A stretch of DNA of 64,000 nucleotides, from positions 4,396,001 to 4,460,000 of the forward strand of contig JAYJMM010000041.1 in NCBI GenBank assembly GCA_037349105.1, in the 5' to 3' direction. Below the pieces are notes generated by a model that was given only the letters and a program-made list of their open reading frames with translations, was not told the origin of the DNA and searched no databases. The position numbers and the translations under genes were made by a program. Source of the stretch: Limnomonas spitsbergensis. Its lineage: Eukaryota; Chlorophyta; Chlorophyceae; Chlamydomonadales. Shown one piece after another: positions 22,641 to 34,814 of this stretch; the stretch's first letter is position 1; every line of letters begins with the position of its first letter.

Positions 22641-23529
22641 TGCCGTGCATGCGGGTGGGCACTATACCATGGTAATACGAGCGGGCGCTGTGCACAATAA
22701 ATGATGTGGGTGGGCGCTGTGCCTGTGGGTGGGGAACTGAACCAATCCGCAGGACATATAAATGCGAGTGTTGCTGTGCATATGGGTGGCACTGCCCATC
22801 GGGCAAGCGCTGTGCATGCACACGAGGTTATGGGGTGCTATGGATTCAAGTAGGGCATTGCAAACAGGCCGGCAATAGGCATACCAGGAAATGCTATTAT
22901 ATGTGTGGGGCACTGTTCATACTCGAGGGATATGCTCATGCAAGAAGGGCGTTGTGCATGCCGGCGGGACGTTGCGCTTGGGCCTTGTGCGTATCAGTGT
23001 ATACAGTATATGGGTCAGGCAATGCCCATGCCAGGCATGCATGCTGAAATGCGAGTCCCACAGCGCTGACCCCACACTGAGGGGTGTACTACTGCCTATT
23101 TCTGGTGCTGCCTCATCTACTCTTGTCGCAGCTGCTGCCCGTTTGCTTAGGGCGGCCAAATTCCGAGCTGCCGGATAACTCTCGCTCCTGTACACATGCT
23201 GGTAGGCTTCCGTCGCTGCAGCTTAGTGACCTTGCTGCTGCTTAGAAGGCTTGGAGAGTCATGTTCTGAGGAAGAGGCAATGTCCTGACTTGTCATCAGA
23301 GTGACCGTACTGAAATAGAACAAACGCTTGAGTGTGTTATAAGGGGGGGCGTTGACGAGCGCAAGCGGACCCGTTAGCGACAACTGCCTTGTTCCGCCAC
23401 ACTTGCTTCATACATCTCGTGAGTGGACAATGTCACGTTGCGAGATGTGTGACTTGTGTGAATATAGGTGTATTTCGTTGTTTCAAATTGAAAGGTGACA
23501 TCCGCCGACAATATCTGCCTTTCTTTACC

Positions 23530-25867
23530 ATGTCTTATATTCGTCCATCTAGTATGAGAGTTGCTGCTGGAAAGTCTCTCTATAAAGTTCCTAAACCAAC
23601 TATCGTAGGCAAAAAGAGGGCTGCTATCGCGGTCGATACAGAGGGAGAGGCAGTCAATGGTGAACGAGCTCACTGCATTTTAATTTGCCGAAATGAAGAG
23701 ATCTAGACTAGTGTGTTCTGTGCAGACAGTGGCGCGGCCCCCTCCACGGCTCCTCTGCCAGAAAACACCCCTCAGCCTATCGCGCGCAAAGCTGGAGGGC
23801 ATTCTGTTCAGAGCGGTGAGATATTCATCTTATAGGACATAAGACGCAGCGGCCCTTGCATAATCTGCGAACTCGTTGCCTGTCCTCACTGTTCTGTTAT
23901 TTTCCATCCAGGCAATGAGCCTCAAGACACTGATCTCCTAGATCATTCCCCTGGGGACGACGACTGGATGGAGGAAAAAGACATAGAGAATGATGATCTC
24001 CCCGCCCAGTATTGGCAAGGGTTCGTCACAGGAAACAACGCGAAACTCCCGCGTTTCGTCCGCGGGACAGGGGCTTGAGACATTTATGACACCTGATTTC
24101 ATGGCCGTCAGTGGCAACGAGTTACTTAGCCCTCCTCTTGAAAGGGGAAGAGGTCAAGCTGGGCATGCTCCGGGTCGAGGTAAGGAATGACATCTGCCAC
24201 TACCTGATTGTCAACCGCCCTGAATGAGAAAATTTCGTCCTCGCAGCCGGAGAAGTTGATTCAGCCCGGAAGACAGGCGGACATCAGCCATGTGGACCTG
24301 ACAGAAAGTGGAGCAGGACTTCGCAGTGGTGGCCATGCCAACGCATACATGCGCGCCAACAAGATGCTGTTGGTGATGAGGTTACCGTGTTATATTGTCG
24401 CCTCCCAGGTTTGAGGCTTATAATGCATCAGTGGTACTAGTTGAATAAGATGAGCGTGTAAGATTGGCATGGGTGGGCAGTACTACCTAGTACGGCCGGC
24501 CGGGAGATGTAACTTGGCTTTTTGTCCTACAGTTCGCGGCACATAAATGAATAAGCGATGGCCACCTAATTCTGTACTTGTATTTACATCATGCAGGACC
24601 TTATTGGGAAGGCAGTGAGCTGTCTATTGTCCCGGACAAAAAAAGACTCCAAGTTCTTGCTGACAGGGAATGAGACTGAGACATAAGTACCTTCTCAGCT
24701 ACGAACCCATCCAGGAGTTCCAGCAGCAGTTTGACCCTGGGTTTGCCACCAACCGTGCCCACTGGAACCAGTTCTGGGTCTACAAGGTGGTCAACAACGG
24801 TGGCCTATTTCCAGGCTGTCAGGGTGGGAGAGCGGTCTGGCAGAACAAGTTTTCCAATCAAGTTGGGCAGATCTCTACGCGCGCGGTGAGTGATAGATAT
24901 GCATTTCAGACGTGCTTGTAGACTACGGTATGTGCATGTCAGACTTAGAGCCACTAGAGTAACTCTCTTTGAAGTAGATGGTTTACTAATTTTTGTTATC
25001 AATGTATCATTAATTGCTGATTAATTGCTGGCTTGGACATGTGCCACCAAAGTAATTATCAATATCTAATTAGTAATTGCTGGTTAATTGCTCAAGTTCT
25101 TGGCTTTGATATGTGCCACCAAAGTAACTCTCTTAAATTGCTGAAGTTGTTGGCTTTGTAATTTAAAAAAACCCTTTAATAATTAATAATGAATACCTGA
25201 AACAACACTCATTCATGCTACTGCAGTTTGACCAGTTCATGGTCTGCAACACGAAGAATACGAAGGACACTTCTGAGAGCAACAAGGCAGCGGTGAAGGA
25301 GTGGGCAGAACAGCAAGTGCTGCCTGTCGGTGAGGGCAACATGGTATACCGCAGCAACTCTCAGCCTTTCGACGCCCGCGCATTCGTGTCAGCCATTGCC
25401 ACCGGCATGGATAAGAGGGCCGTGCTCACGGGCGCGCGCACACCGGTTAATACTCCCGCAGTGACCATCCAATGGCTCGCTTTCTTCAGTTTCAAGGTAA
25501 TTTCAATTTCAGTTCTTGGCATGTCCTCTAGATTCAAGGTTCATTGACTACAAATGCTGCTATTTTTGCATCATAACATTTACTAGAGGGACACATGACT
25601 GTCCTTACTTCCACTCATGTCACTAAAGATACCCAGAGTATACTTTCAATAGTGCATGACTCATTCACCTCTCTGATAATATGATTTCGCATTCATGTGC
25701 TATAGATTAAGAACCGGCTGAGGGAGTTGGCTGGAGTGTCGGCGACTGCAAAGGGAGATGGGCACCTCGCGCTCATCCTAGCAGAGGCGGTAGAGGTAGA
25801 GAGGCTTGGCTTCGCTCACGGATGGGACAAGATCACGGGCCTCCGCATTACTTGCAAGTCGAAGTAG
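23530..25867 (+). CDS. Multi-exon gene of unknown function, likely one frameshift
   Basis: Built from splice sites. Exon 1 is 23530-23659 (ATG in TTACCATGTC, donor AATG|GTGAAC). Exon 2 is 23726-23815 and exon 3 starts at 23912; these joins keep phase 1 and read EGEAVNDSGAAPSTAPLPEN then VQSGNEPQDTD, an acidic linker. Later exons are 24247-24372, 24597-24885, 25227-25496 and 25706-25867 (stop TAG), all phase 0. They contain FQQQFDPGFATNRAHWNQFW, KEWAEQQVLPVGEGNMVYRS and a C-terminal LGFAHGWDKITGLRI. Exon 24597-24885 is 289 nt, one more than 96 codons. The upstream frame hits TAA at 24684 while the good downstream frame is only open after 24663, so a one-base gain lies between about 24664 and 24686. 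The link from exon 3 to 24247 is unresolved. Family not recognised. Confidence 0.5.
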
Positions 25868-25919
25868 CAACCTTGAAATGCAGGCAACAAGGGAACGTTT
25901 CATATAGTGTTTGAAACAT

Positions 25920-26410
25920 ATTATTACTGTTTCACCAACAGAGGTCAAGTAGTTGATTCATGCGACAATTGGGCCCCTTTGATTCAGACATGTAGCGATT
26001 GAGACTTGGTTTGATTCAGACATGCTTGAAATATGTTTTTCTGTTTGACCAGCATACTTGATTCAGAATGTAATAAACAACACATGATTCAGATAAAGGT
26101 CCGCTTGAGACTGAGTTTGATTCAAACATGATTGATTATGTTTTTACTGTTTGATTAGTACTTGATTCAGACCCTTTTCAACCCCACTCGATTCAAGCAA
26201 GTGGCCGCTTTAGACTAAATTTGATTCAATCATGCTTGAATTGCAGATGTAATGATTGATCGACGGTTGATTCAAGTGGTGCTCAAACATGCTTGAATAT
26301 GGACGATCTCCGATTATGCTTGAGTTTGAATCAAGCGGCCCGTTCAAACGCGATCGTTTTTTATTCAAGCGACTTTCAAACCGACGAAAGTTACCGACGA
26401 GGTGCCGTAC
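25920..26410. repeat. TTGATTCA-rich AT-rich repeat
   Basis: TTGATTCAGACATG, GCTTGAAT and TTCAAGC words recur at irregular 55-80-bp spacing and end in TTACCGACG near 26400. Related words occur near 17500-17600. It may be the end of an unidentified transposon. It lies between the 3' ends of the two convergent host genes. Confidence 0.45.
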
Positions 26411-26446
26411 TAAGTATGGAACATTCCTTGTGTGCTCAGGTTTAGT

Positions 26447-29400
26447 TCATTTTGCCTTCCTGGCGCTTAGGTCAAGGACAAAGGGATCCTCCTCGTTCGG
26501 ATCGGGCTTGACAATGAAGCTGTCGCCCTGGCAGAGCGCCTCCTCATTCCATTCGTTCATGACTTCTGTGCGGATTATGTCTTGCACCTTAGATTTAAGA
26601 GCTCGTGCTCCTTGCTCGGCATGGTAGTGCTCCTCCGCAAGCTTCTGACAAACCATCCCTCATCCTGAAAGGCAGTCAAATGTTTAGGCATCAAGCTGAA
26701 AATCGGCCACGGCACTCAAATGCTCGATGCCCCCTGCGATGTCCCTGTCAAATGCGCCCTTTGACAGCCAATTCGCGCAGCCCACAGTGTACGACTGAAA
26801 TGCAGCCCTTCTGATTATGTTGAGCAGCCCATTGGGCTTTGTGGGCATCACAGTTTGTACCAGAGATCCCCTGGCTTGCACCCAAGAAATGCAGCTCTGT
26901 CGCTGCTGATGTATACTATGCCAATACCGATATTTGAAATATTTGTTCAAGTCATGGGTATTAGCTTGCATCTGAATGGCCCTGATTTCGATACTGCCGG
27001 TTGAGGCTTTTGCTCACCATGACCTGCATCGTCAGGCCGCCCATTGTGTGCTCTGGTGGCGGTTTCCTGATGTCCCTCTTGAAGCGTGACAGCGCTTGGC
27101 TGACCACCACCTCCTGCTCTCTTGTATCAAATGGGATGAATGGGATGATCGAGCCGACACGCGACGACATGGAGGGCTGCAGCAGATGAGAGGCATGGAA
27201 AACATAAAATGCTGCTTAGGCTCCGGGTTTGAATTGGCTATCCATGGGCGGCCAAGAGATGCATAGGAGCTGCATTGTGTGCTGAAAAACTCGACATTCA
27301 AGTAATTTAAGGGCACTACTCCTGATACAATGCCTACTTCTTAATGTCCGTGTCTTGCAGTGAGAGCTCAAGAGGTATTCGAGCTTGTAACAAAATTGGG
27401 AAGACACCACCTCGAGTCATCATTCAACAAAGATACCCACCCCAAATTGAATCTTCACCCCGTCCTGCAGCTCTTTGAGCAGCGGCTTGACAGCCCTTCG
27501 CAGCGTGGATGGGCTTATGTGGCGCGTGCGCCGGATACTTGTCTTAGACCTCTTGACATACTCCATTATGATGGGGTCGCAAGCGTTTGTGGTCAGCACA
27601 AAGATTGTCTTGCTGCAGTCAATCTTCCTTGCGGTGTCTGAACGCCGATCCAGCGCCTCGCCTGCAATCCAAAGCAAGGCACACAAGATCTCAGAATTCA
27701 AATTTGCCATTAGGCCTGATCGCTGATCCAGTGCCTCCCCTGCAATCCAAAGCAATGTACACATGTTCTGATGTTTCAATTCATTCGTCAGGCCTGACCC
27801 CTGATCAGGCCTGACCCCTGCTATGCATAGGAAAACACACATGTTCTCAGGATTCATATTTCTTGCTAGGCCTGAACGCTGATCAGAGGGACCCCGACGC
27901 CAATCCAGTGCCTCGGCTGCAATCCACAGCAAAGTACCCAGATTTCTCGTGAGGCCCGAATGCCGATCCAGTGCCTCGCCTGCAATTTGAAGCAATGCAC
28001 ACAGGTCCTCGGGCTTCTTCTTATTTCTCGTGGGGCCTGAATGCTGATCCAGTGCCTTGCCTGCAATCCATAGCAAGGCACATGTTCTCAGGTATCATAT
28101 TTCCGGAGAGACCTGAACGCTGGTCCACTGTATCGCCTGCTGCAAGACACAGATTCTCAGGATTCAATCATAGGGCAGCAGCCTGATGTTTCTAGGCTGA
28201 TCAGACTCAGCCCCCTTGATGGACAGAGTCTCTCATCATATGCACCTCACCGTCGTTGAAGACCCGTAGAAATCCGTTGCGGACTTTTTCATCGGTCTTC
28301 TCAAATTCGTCCAGGACCACCACACTGCGCTTGTCATCGTTGCTTGACAGGAAATTGATCAGCTGAGATCCATATTCGTAGCCCTTAAAGGGTGCCTGGC
28401 ATCCGAACATGTCGGTGACGTGTTGGGTCGTGGTGCAGTTGATGAGCTGTATTGGTGCTCGTACCAGCTTGCCCAATTGCTCGGCCAAGTAGGTCTTCCC
28501 ATGACCAGATGGGCCTGCAAGGACGCATGTGCAAGGGAGGAAGGGTTGTGAACAGGGGTGTGAACATAGCTAGGCAGGCTAGAGCAGAAAATAAAAACAG
28601 CCTGTCTGAAAATTTGAATTCAGACACCTGAAATTCTCCCGAAAATCTCTCCTGCTCGGAAGTTCAGCTTAACATGTATACCCCTAACTAAGGCATTCGC
28701 AAAGTTTCGGCATGGGTGGAATATTGCCAAATTCTCTGAGTTTACCCCATTTCGTAATATGGTGTCACGCCATCTGTTATTCTTAATTGGCGCCAACGAC
28801 AATCCAAAGGTGGGTGGAATATAATTTAAAAGTAAAGAAGATTCACGACCTGCCAAACGGACATGACCAGTCCATCAAACCAGAATCAATTTGACCCAAG
28901 AACGCATCGCCTAGTCCCAAAAGAAACAAAGGCAGAAAACACGACCTCCTTGCTTTGTATCACATGACATCCCAAAGCAAGTAGGTAAAGGGCACGGCAC
29001 AGCCACGGGCATGTCACCATCCATCCATGCCTGATAGCTATTGGAAGATGACAAGTGCTACACGGTCAAGATTTGTTCCTGCCCTTAAAAGAGGAAGCCA
29101 TCAGCGAAAAATCGTGTACATGATCACAGTTGGCGTAGTTTAAAGCTGCATGGGATGTTGAATGTGAAGCTTTCAAGTGAACGCGGATGTTCTGTGTTGC
29201 TCTCTAAATATTTTACCAACAGCTGCAATTCCTCTAGTCAGCACTTCCGTCCAAGCCAAAGTCTGACAAAAGCTGCAATGAATATATTCGTTTTGACAGT
29301 TCATGAGGTGCCAGAAGGACCATCCATCCAGGCGACAAACTATGCGTCCGTCAATTATTTGAGCATGTGAAGATACGTTGCCAGAGATGCATATCCGTGG

Positions 29401-30121
29401 GCCATTCCCCAGTTGTACAACTGTACCAGGTTTCCCCCACCGCCTTAGTTAATTGAAGCACTCTCATCCATGTCGTTATCCCTTACTTACCAGCAAACAG
29501 CATGACAAGAGGATTCTTGTCTGAGCTATTGAAGCCATAGTGCGTGCTTATCGCTTGCAGGAGGAGCGCTGATGCTGACTCCTGACCGACCAGCATCAGG
29601 CGGAGTGCCAGTAGGCGCTTAAGACCCATGCCACGCAGGTCATCAAGCATGGTCTCCGTCAGTTTCGGAAGTTGCACTGCCTCCTGGAGCCAGTACACTA
29701 CCGCCGTGGACATGCTGTCACGCAGGTGGCGTGTCATGTCTGGGTGGCACCATGTCGCATTATTTATGCCAGAGGATTTATCATCTCCCAACAGTCCTGG
29801 CGCCTTCCCCGCAAAGAGCTGCTCAGGGATGCAAGAAGGATCAGCTCCATAGCTCAAGAGAAGCTTGACCAGCCGGTCATCGTTACTGAGGATTGCGAGG
29901 GCCAGCATGGGAAAGCCGTGCTCGCAAGTTGACCTGCCTGGGTGGGCATCGTAGTCCAAGAGAAGCTGCACTGCATCAACGCTTCCACATGCAATGGCGA
30001 ATGCCATTGGCGGGAACCCAGACTCGCCCTGCATGTTCACCAGCACAGATGTGTTGCCTGTTGTTTTGGTGCACGAGTCCAGGACCCTTGCCAGCTGTGC
30101 GCAGCGCTCAGCATCCGGCAC
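26447..30121 (-). CDS. Ankyrin-AAA+ disaggregase, CLPB/Skd3-like
   Basis: Predicted ATP-driven protein disaggregase. The 5' exon (down to 29491) has two ankyrin repeats (MAFAIACGSVDAVQLLLDYD, LALAILSNDDRLVKLLLSYG) and ends LVMLFAG. Exon 28514-28251 completes Walker A across a phase-1 intron (FAG+PSGHGKT), then Walker B (SVVVLDEFEK) and VRNGFLRVFNDG. Exon 27661-27441 holds sensor 1 (KIDCSKTIFVLTTNA). Exon 27176-27018 (SRVGSIIPFIPFD) and the last exon (about 26658-26447, EEHYHAEQGARALKSKVQDI, stop TGA) form the small C-terminal domain. Ankyrin plus one ClpB-type module is the layout of CLPB/Skd3. Donors are strong (CTG|GTAAGT, ACG|GTGAGG, ATG|GTGAGC). The first exon(s), and the join between 27018 and 26658, are unresolved. 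Targeting cannot be judged without the N-terminus. Confidence 0.8.
27662..28170 (-). repeat. Intronic repeat with serial in-frame 3' splice sites
   Basis: Inside the intron before the sensor-1 exon of the AAA+ gene, an irregular ~80-bp repeat copies the intron end plus exon start. On the minus strand each unit reads like TTTGGATTGCAG followed by GCGAGGCACTGGAT. Besides the exon start at 27661, acceptor-like sites would start exons at 27739, 27817, 27916, 27979 and 28060. Offsets are 78, 156, 255, 318 and 399 nt, all multiples of three. The same frame is open from 28076 through the exon. Use of upstream sites would insert 26 to 133 residues between Walker B and sensor 1. Confidence 0.7.
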
Positions 30122-30129
30122 ATGGAGCG

Positions 30130-32115
30130 AAAGTAAGGCACCGATTCATTTGGTCCTGTGGTCGCCAGCTCGATTCTGGCATACTGTTGAGTCTGCCCGT
30201 GCACCTTTCGATGGTGCAAAATCATTCAAGGAAGTCATCTACTGCACCATAATTTGAATCCACTGTTAAGCTTGATCCCTGTTTTAATTAGGCAAAGCAG
30301 GCAAGGGAACAAGCAAATCAGGCCTCATTGCCACATCTTGAAAATTATTTTGAGCTTTGGAGGAGAGAAACTGAACTGAAGATAACGAAATAATAATGAC
30401 ACTACGCTGGCCGGCCGGCTAGCCCCGGCTTAACTAGAATCAAGTACCTCCCACAGACCAGGGATACACTTTCAGGGTACATTTCCTCGAGCTCCTCTAT
30501 CGCTCTCATGCTGCACAGCAATGCGATACCCAGCCATTTCGTTAGTCTCATCACCCATGGTTCATGATGCATGCCTGCATCCAATGACCAATGGGATCTA
30601 TCTGAGCTAGCTGCCGGGAAATCAAGCCTAGGTAGAATTCATCACATAGGCTGAGTGGCCATAAATACATGCATATAATTCCGCCAAGAAGATCTAGTAG
30701 TACACTCTTAGTTGGACATGCCTTACATTGGCCATGCCAGCATTCCATATGTATGGTATCGGGCTAATACTGACATGGCAACTTATTAAGGCAGCCAATC
30801 ATGGCTGCCGGCATGATCATGGCATCATGGTAACTAAGCCCTAGCTAGGTAGTAGGGTTCAAAAAAGTCTCTCGCATCATAAATGATGATTTCCTCTCAC
30901 CTCAAGGGTTTGAACTTTGAAGGGTCCTTACCTGCCTCGACGAAGCTGTGCGTTGTCCCATGATCGACGCACGCTGCTGGTATCGCCCGTGCACGTGCAT
31001 CTGCGCATGGGGAGATAGGAAACTAGTTGTAGAAGTAGCATGGTAGCATCCATCCAGTGCACACCATGACATAAGTGCCGCCGAATGCATTTTCGCAGAG
31101 AATGCCATTTCGGGAAATCAGCTTACGCAGTACATTGTTCAACATGTCATTTTGAAGCCACACACGCACGATCATGCACGAATAGATCCTGCATGATGAA
31201 CTCTGTACCGGTATTTGACTTACGGGCACATATCGAGAAGCACTTGCATATCGAGAAGCACTTGCATGCGTCGTCGCCTGCTGATGCTGGGGTAGAAGGA
31301 TACGGAGGCGGTCCATAACCTGGCTTTCTTGCGTTAGGAACTACTGATGAAGGATGATTGCCTGACGGCGGAGACTACTGCTGGGCGTTTGCCAGTACGA
31401 CGACACAGCAGATCTCCCACTACTGATTGTAATGATGCCAAATGCAATAGGATAACAGGATTGATAGATCAATCGGATGCATGAGCTCAATGAGCGGTGC
31501 CATGAAATAAACCCTGGGATGAAACCCCGGCATTTTAAATCGAGCGACCCACCCGTGCATTATTTGTCCATCACCCGTGCGTTTTAGTTGGGTCAAAACT
31601 CCGGACATGAAAGGAACAACGATTTCCCCCTGGCTCGATCGATGTTTCCCAGGATGGCAACTTGTCTTCACGGTAATATTGAGGCAAATATCTCATAGCA
31701 GTGGCCTAAATCTGTCTGTATATATGTGGGGCGGCCACATCAGACCGAAACATACAACAAACGAAATAACAACATGAAATCAGCATGACATCTAGGCAGT
31801 TCGAATGTGATGATCATGGAAAATGAAAGAAACCGAGGGACAGCAGAAATGCCGAAAATAGGAGGAAGTCAAGATAGATCACCATCCAGCCATGTAGTAG
31901 AGCCCAGCCATGAATAGCCAAGACCACATCAGTGCGAATGACGTTACTCCTCTGGGTCATGCTGAAGTGAAGTTCGGCCACGTCGGCTAACAAAAATACA
32001 GCAAGTCAAGCAAGGCAGAAGGCACAAGAGGAAAGAAAGGGCAGCAAGTGGCCACATCACAGTGTACACAAGGATAGGGCACCCCCACCATTCCTGCTGC
32101 ATATCGGTACATATG
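30130..32115. other. Intergenic, no gene seen
   Basis: Moderately AT-rich. ORFs here (for example 31671-31420 on the minus strand) show no domain. A 19-bp direct duplication (TATCGAGAAGCACTTGCAT) sits at 31228-31267. The missing 5' exon(s) and promoter of the AAA+ gene should lie in this region, but I could not locate them. Confidence 0.4.
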
Positions 32116-33448
32116 TGTCACAACATATTGCAGCATACGTGACAGAACCGTCTTGCCGCCAATTGCAGTCACGGAGACTCCGCAGGTTCACTGCGGAGTC
32201 CCCGAATCTAGATCAGGAGCCCAGCATCCTACTTTCAGGATGCCCTGAGGCAGTATTTCCCGTACTCAGTAATTAGGGCATGGCGGGGCCTATGTCTCCC
32301 GGCACCCGCCAAGGTTTCTACTTTTTCCCTTTTGAAAGGACAGACCTCTATTGTAAAAAGCACCGGCCAGTATCCTGCGATACCATCCAGTGAAGAGCAT
32401 TAATAAGTCAGTACCTGAACACCAGTCAAGACAAGATCAGCGGCAGCTGATATAGCAAGAAGAAGAGGAAACTCAGCAAAGGTGCCCGGCGCGACCTAGG
32501 ACTACGTTCCCAGTCTACGCCTACGCCACCTCCCGCGAGATACGCGGTTAGGGCTCCCGATCCAGCCTGTCCAGTTCGCGACCAGAGGGCCAGGGCAAGC
32601 AAAACCAGAAGCCAGATATAGCCTGTCACTCATTGTTCCAGTCACAGCTTAACATGTCCGCATTTGCGGCCAGCGTGTAGTCGCTCAGTCCGCCCGTAGG
32701 CGTCCATCACTTGTGAGGAAAAGTCCGCCACGGACCTGAAGCAACAATCACATGTCCTTTCAAAAGGGACGAAGTGGATCAAGCTTGATCAGCCTGGCCC
32801 ACCAGTTCCTGCTAAAGGTGCATGTGCTGTGAATTTGATATTTTTTCCTTGACGGCAAATCTGCCTTGGACTGCTTGAATTCTTGAAAAGCATTTAGCAG
32901 AGGATTCTCAAAGGAGAATACCAAGTGATTCTCTGCGAACACTTGGAGTGGCATCCCAGAAGCAAACGCGGAAGAAACTTGAAGATCTGGCTGTGTAGTT
33001 ATAAACTCACCTTGATTATATATTGCCTGGACACCTGGCTGGAATTGTGGTTGAGGTAGATCGCAAACCTACCAAGTGTTAACAGAAGTGAACTTGAGGA
33101 TCGCAGGATCCAAGTATAAATCAGTGGCCCGAGACTGTGTGCAGGACCACGAAGCTACGCGCAGAGACGCAGGAATCAACGAGGCGTCTCAGCGAACCAA
33201 AAGGTGGCCACCATGGGAGGCAAGGGTGTGAGGCGAGGGAGTATTCCGCCAGATCACTAGATTTTGAGGTGGCGAGGAATTATTCCGCCAGATCACTAGA
33301 TTTTGAGGTGGTGAGGGAGCATTCCGCCAGATCACCAGATTTTTGGAACAAGAGGAGAGCAGGAAGGCAGAGCCCATTTGTCACAGTATATTGCAGTATA
33401 CGTGACAGAACCGTCTAGCCGCTGATTGCAGCCACGGGGACTCCGCAG
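32116..33448 (+). mobile_element. Short LTR-element derivative related to the giant element
   Basis: Plus-strand element. A 5' LTR starts TGTCACAACATATTGCAGCA at 32116 and a second LTR start lies at 33379 (TGTCACAGTATATTGCAGTA). The two match through GACTCCGCAG (about 70 bp), after which the 3' LTR is truncated near 33448. A purine-rich tract AAGAGGAGAGCAGGAAGGCA precedes 33379, as expected for a polypurine tract. Reverse-complement similarity to the copy-2 LTR and leader (for example around 60600-60680 and 60290-60330) puts it in a related family. The 5' LTR appears to be about 1 kb, its inner edge near 33119 is approximate, and the internal part is only about 260 bp. It is therefore a non-coding deletion derivative. 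Confidence 0.7.
33243..33350. repeat. 39-bp repeat inside the short LTR element
   Basis: Three units of ATTCCGCCAGATCACTAGAT starting at 33243, 33282 and 33321. 39 bp is 13 codons, so a plus-strand frame shows YSARSLDFEV-type repeats. Confidence 0.8.
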
Positions 33449-33529
33449 CTTCGGTGTAAGCGCTGTATTTTTATTAATTCAAGCAATTCTGAAACCACGT
33501 ACAGGAAACAAAGCATGCAAGTGCTGCCG

Positions 33530-34010
33530 CTCGTCACCTCCACTTCCCACCTAACTCTTCACTTCCACTGCCCACTGTTTCACTCTTCACTCCCAGTGCC
33601 CACTGTTTCACTCTTCATGTCGCTGCCCACTTTCTCACTCCTCACTGCGGGTATCCCGTTTTCACTCTTCACTGCCGCTACCCACTTTTTCACTCCTCAC
33701 TGCTGCTGCCCATTTTTTGTACTATTCACTGCCGCTGCCCACTCTTTAACTCTCCACTGCCGCTGCCCATTTTTCCACTCTTCACTGCCGCTGCCCCATT
33801 TTTAACTCTCCACTGCCGCTGCCCAATTTTTCACTCTCCACTGCCACTGCCCACTTTTTCACTCTTCACTGCCTCTGCCCACTTTTTCACTCTCCACTGC
33901 CACTGTTCACTTTTTCACTCTTCACTGTCGCTGCCCATTGTTTTCACTCTTCACTGCCACTGTCCACTTTTTCACTCTCCACTGTCACTGCCCACTTTTT
34001 ACGCTCCCCA
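33530..34010. repeat. 28-bp minisatellite
   Basis: About 17 units of CACTGCCGCTGCCCACTTTT plus CACTCTTC, with 28-bp spacing at 33727, 33755 and 33783. ORFs here are repeat products. Confidence 0.8.
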
Positions 34011-34583
34011 GGTTCCTGCCGGATGCTCACTCGACTTCCGCTGGGCACCCTCCCTCAAAGCGAAGCTGCGCATCGAGCCCTCCAGCATCCCTTGCCTCTG
34101 GCCTCTGGGGTCCGGGTGCGGCCGGGTGGGCCCCCTCATCGGCTCCGCAACCGATACCTCCGGACACCTTAGAGGTTACAGTCCACGGCATAGAGGTGGG
34201 CAATCCCTCTCAGGGTTGCTTACGTGTGTCCACTCATGCACATGCATGTTCATGCTCATATCTGTTTGTCAGCTGGTGTTAACCCAATTGATTAATTGTC
34301 AGCTCTGTTCCTGACCGACTTTGGATCCTGAATATTTTACCAGGATCGAAAGGCGTCCCCCATAAGACCGATAAGTATACCTATTGCGGAAGGCACCCCA
34401 ACCCCGTTTTTTTATAGTGCCGTCTTCTTGGGTCGACCTATTGGAATGCTGCAATCTGCGTCGTATCTCAAACAGCCCGTGAGCTAAGAAGAGGAGGCCG
34501 TGGACATGAAGTACCTTCCTACAACTCCTTTGTTTCGGACTCGTGTAGTTAAAAACCCACTTTTGAATATGTTAAAAAGTATA
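34011..34583. other. Intergenic, no gene seen
   Basis: No supported feature. A GC-rich patch (34030-34190) has no recognisable gene. Confidence 0.4.
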
Positions 34584-34814
34584 GTGTGCACTGCGGTGTG
34601 TACTGCGGTGTGTACTGCGGTGTTTCGCTGCAGGTCCGTGCCACGCTGCATGTTCCTCTGGCACCACGGCCCTCAGGCCTGCAGCTAGCCTTTGTGCGAC
34701 CGCCCGGAGTCGAGTTGATGGTGTCGGTCAGTTGTAAGCGAGGTGAGACGCTGAAGTGGCTTGAGGGTGGTTGAAGGTGGTTGAAGGTAGTTGAAGGTGG
34801 TTGAAGGTGGTTGC
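34584..34814. repeat. Two short tandem repeats (12 bp and 10 bp)
   Basis: GTGTGTACTGCG occurs about three times at 34584-34623. GGTGGTTGAA-type 10-bp units are repeated about five times at 34761-34814. Confidence 0.75.
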
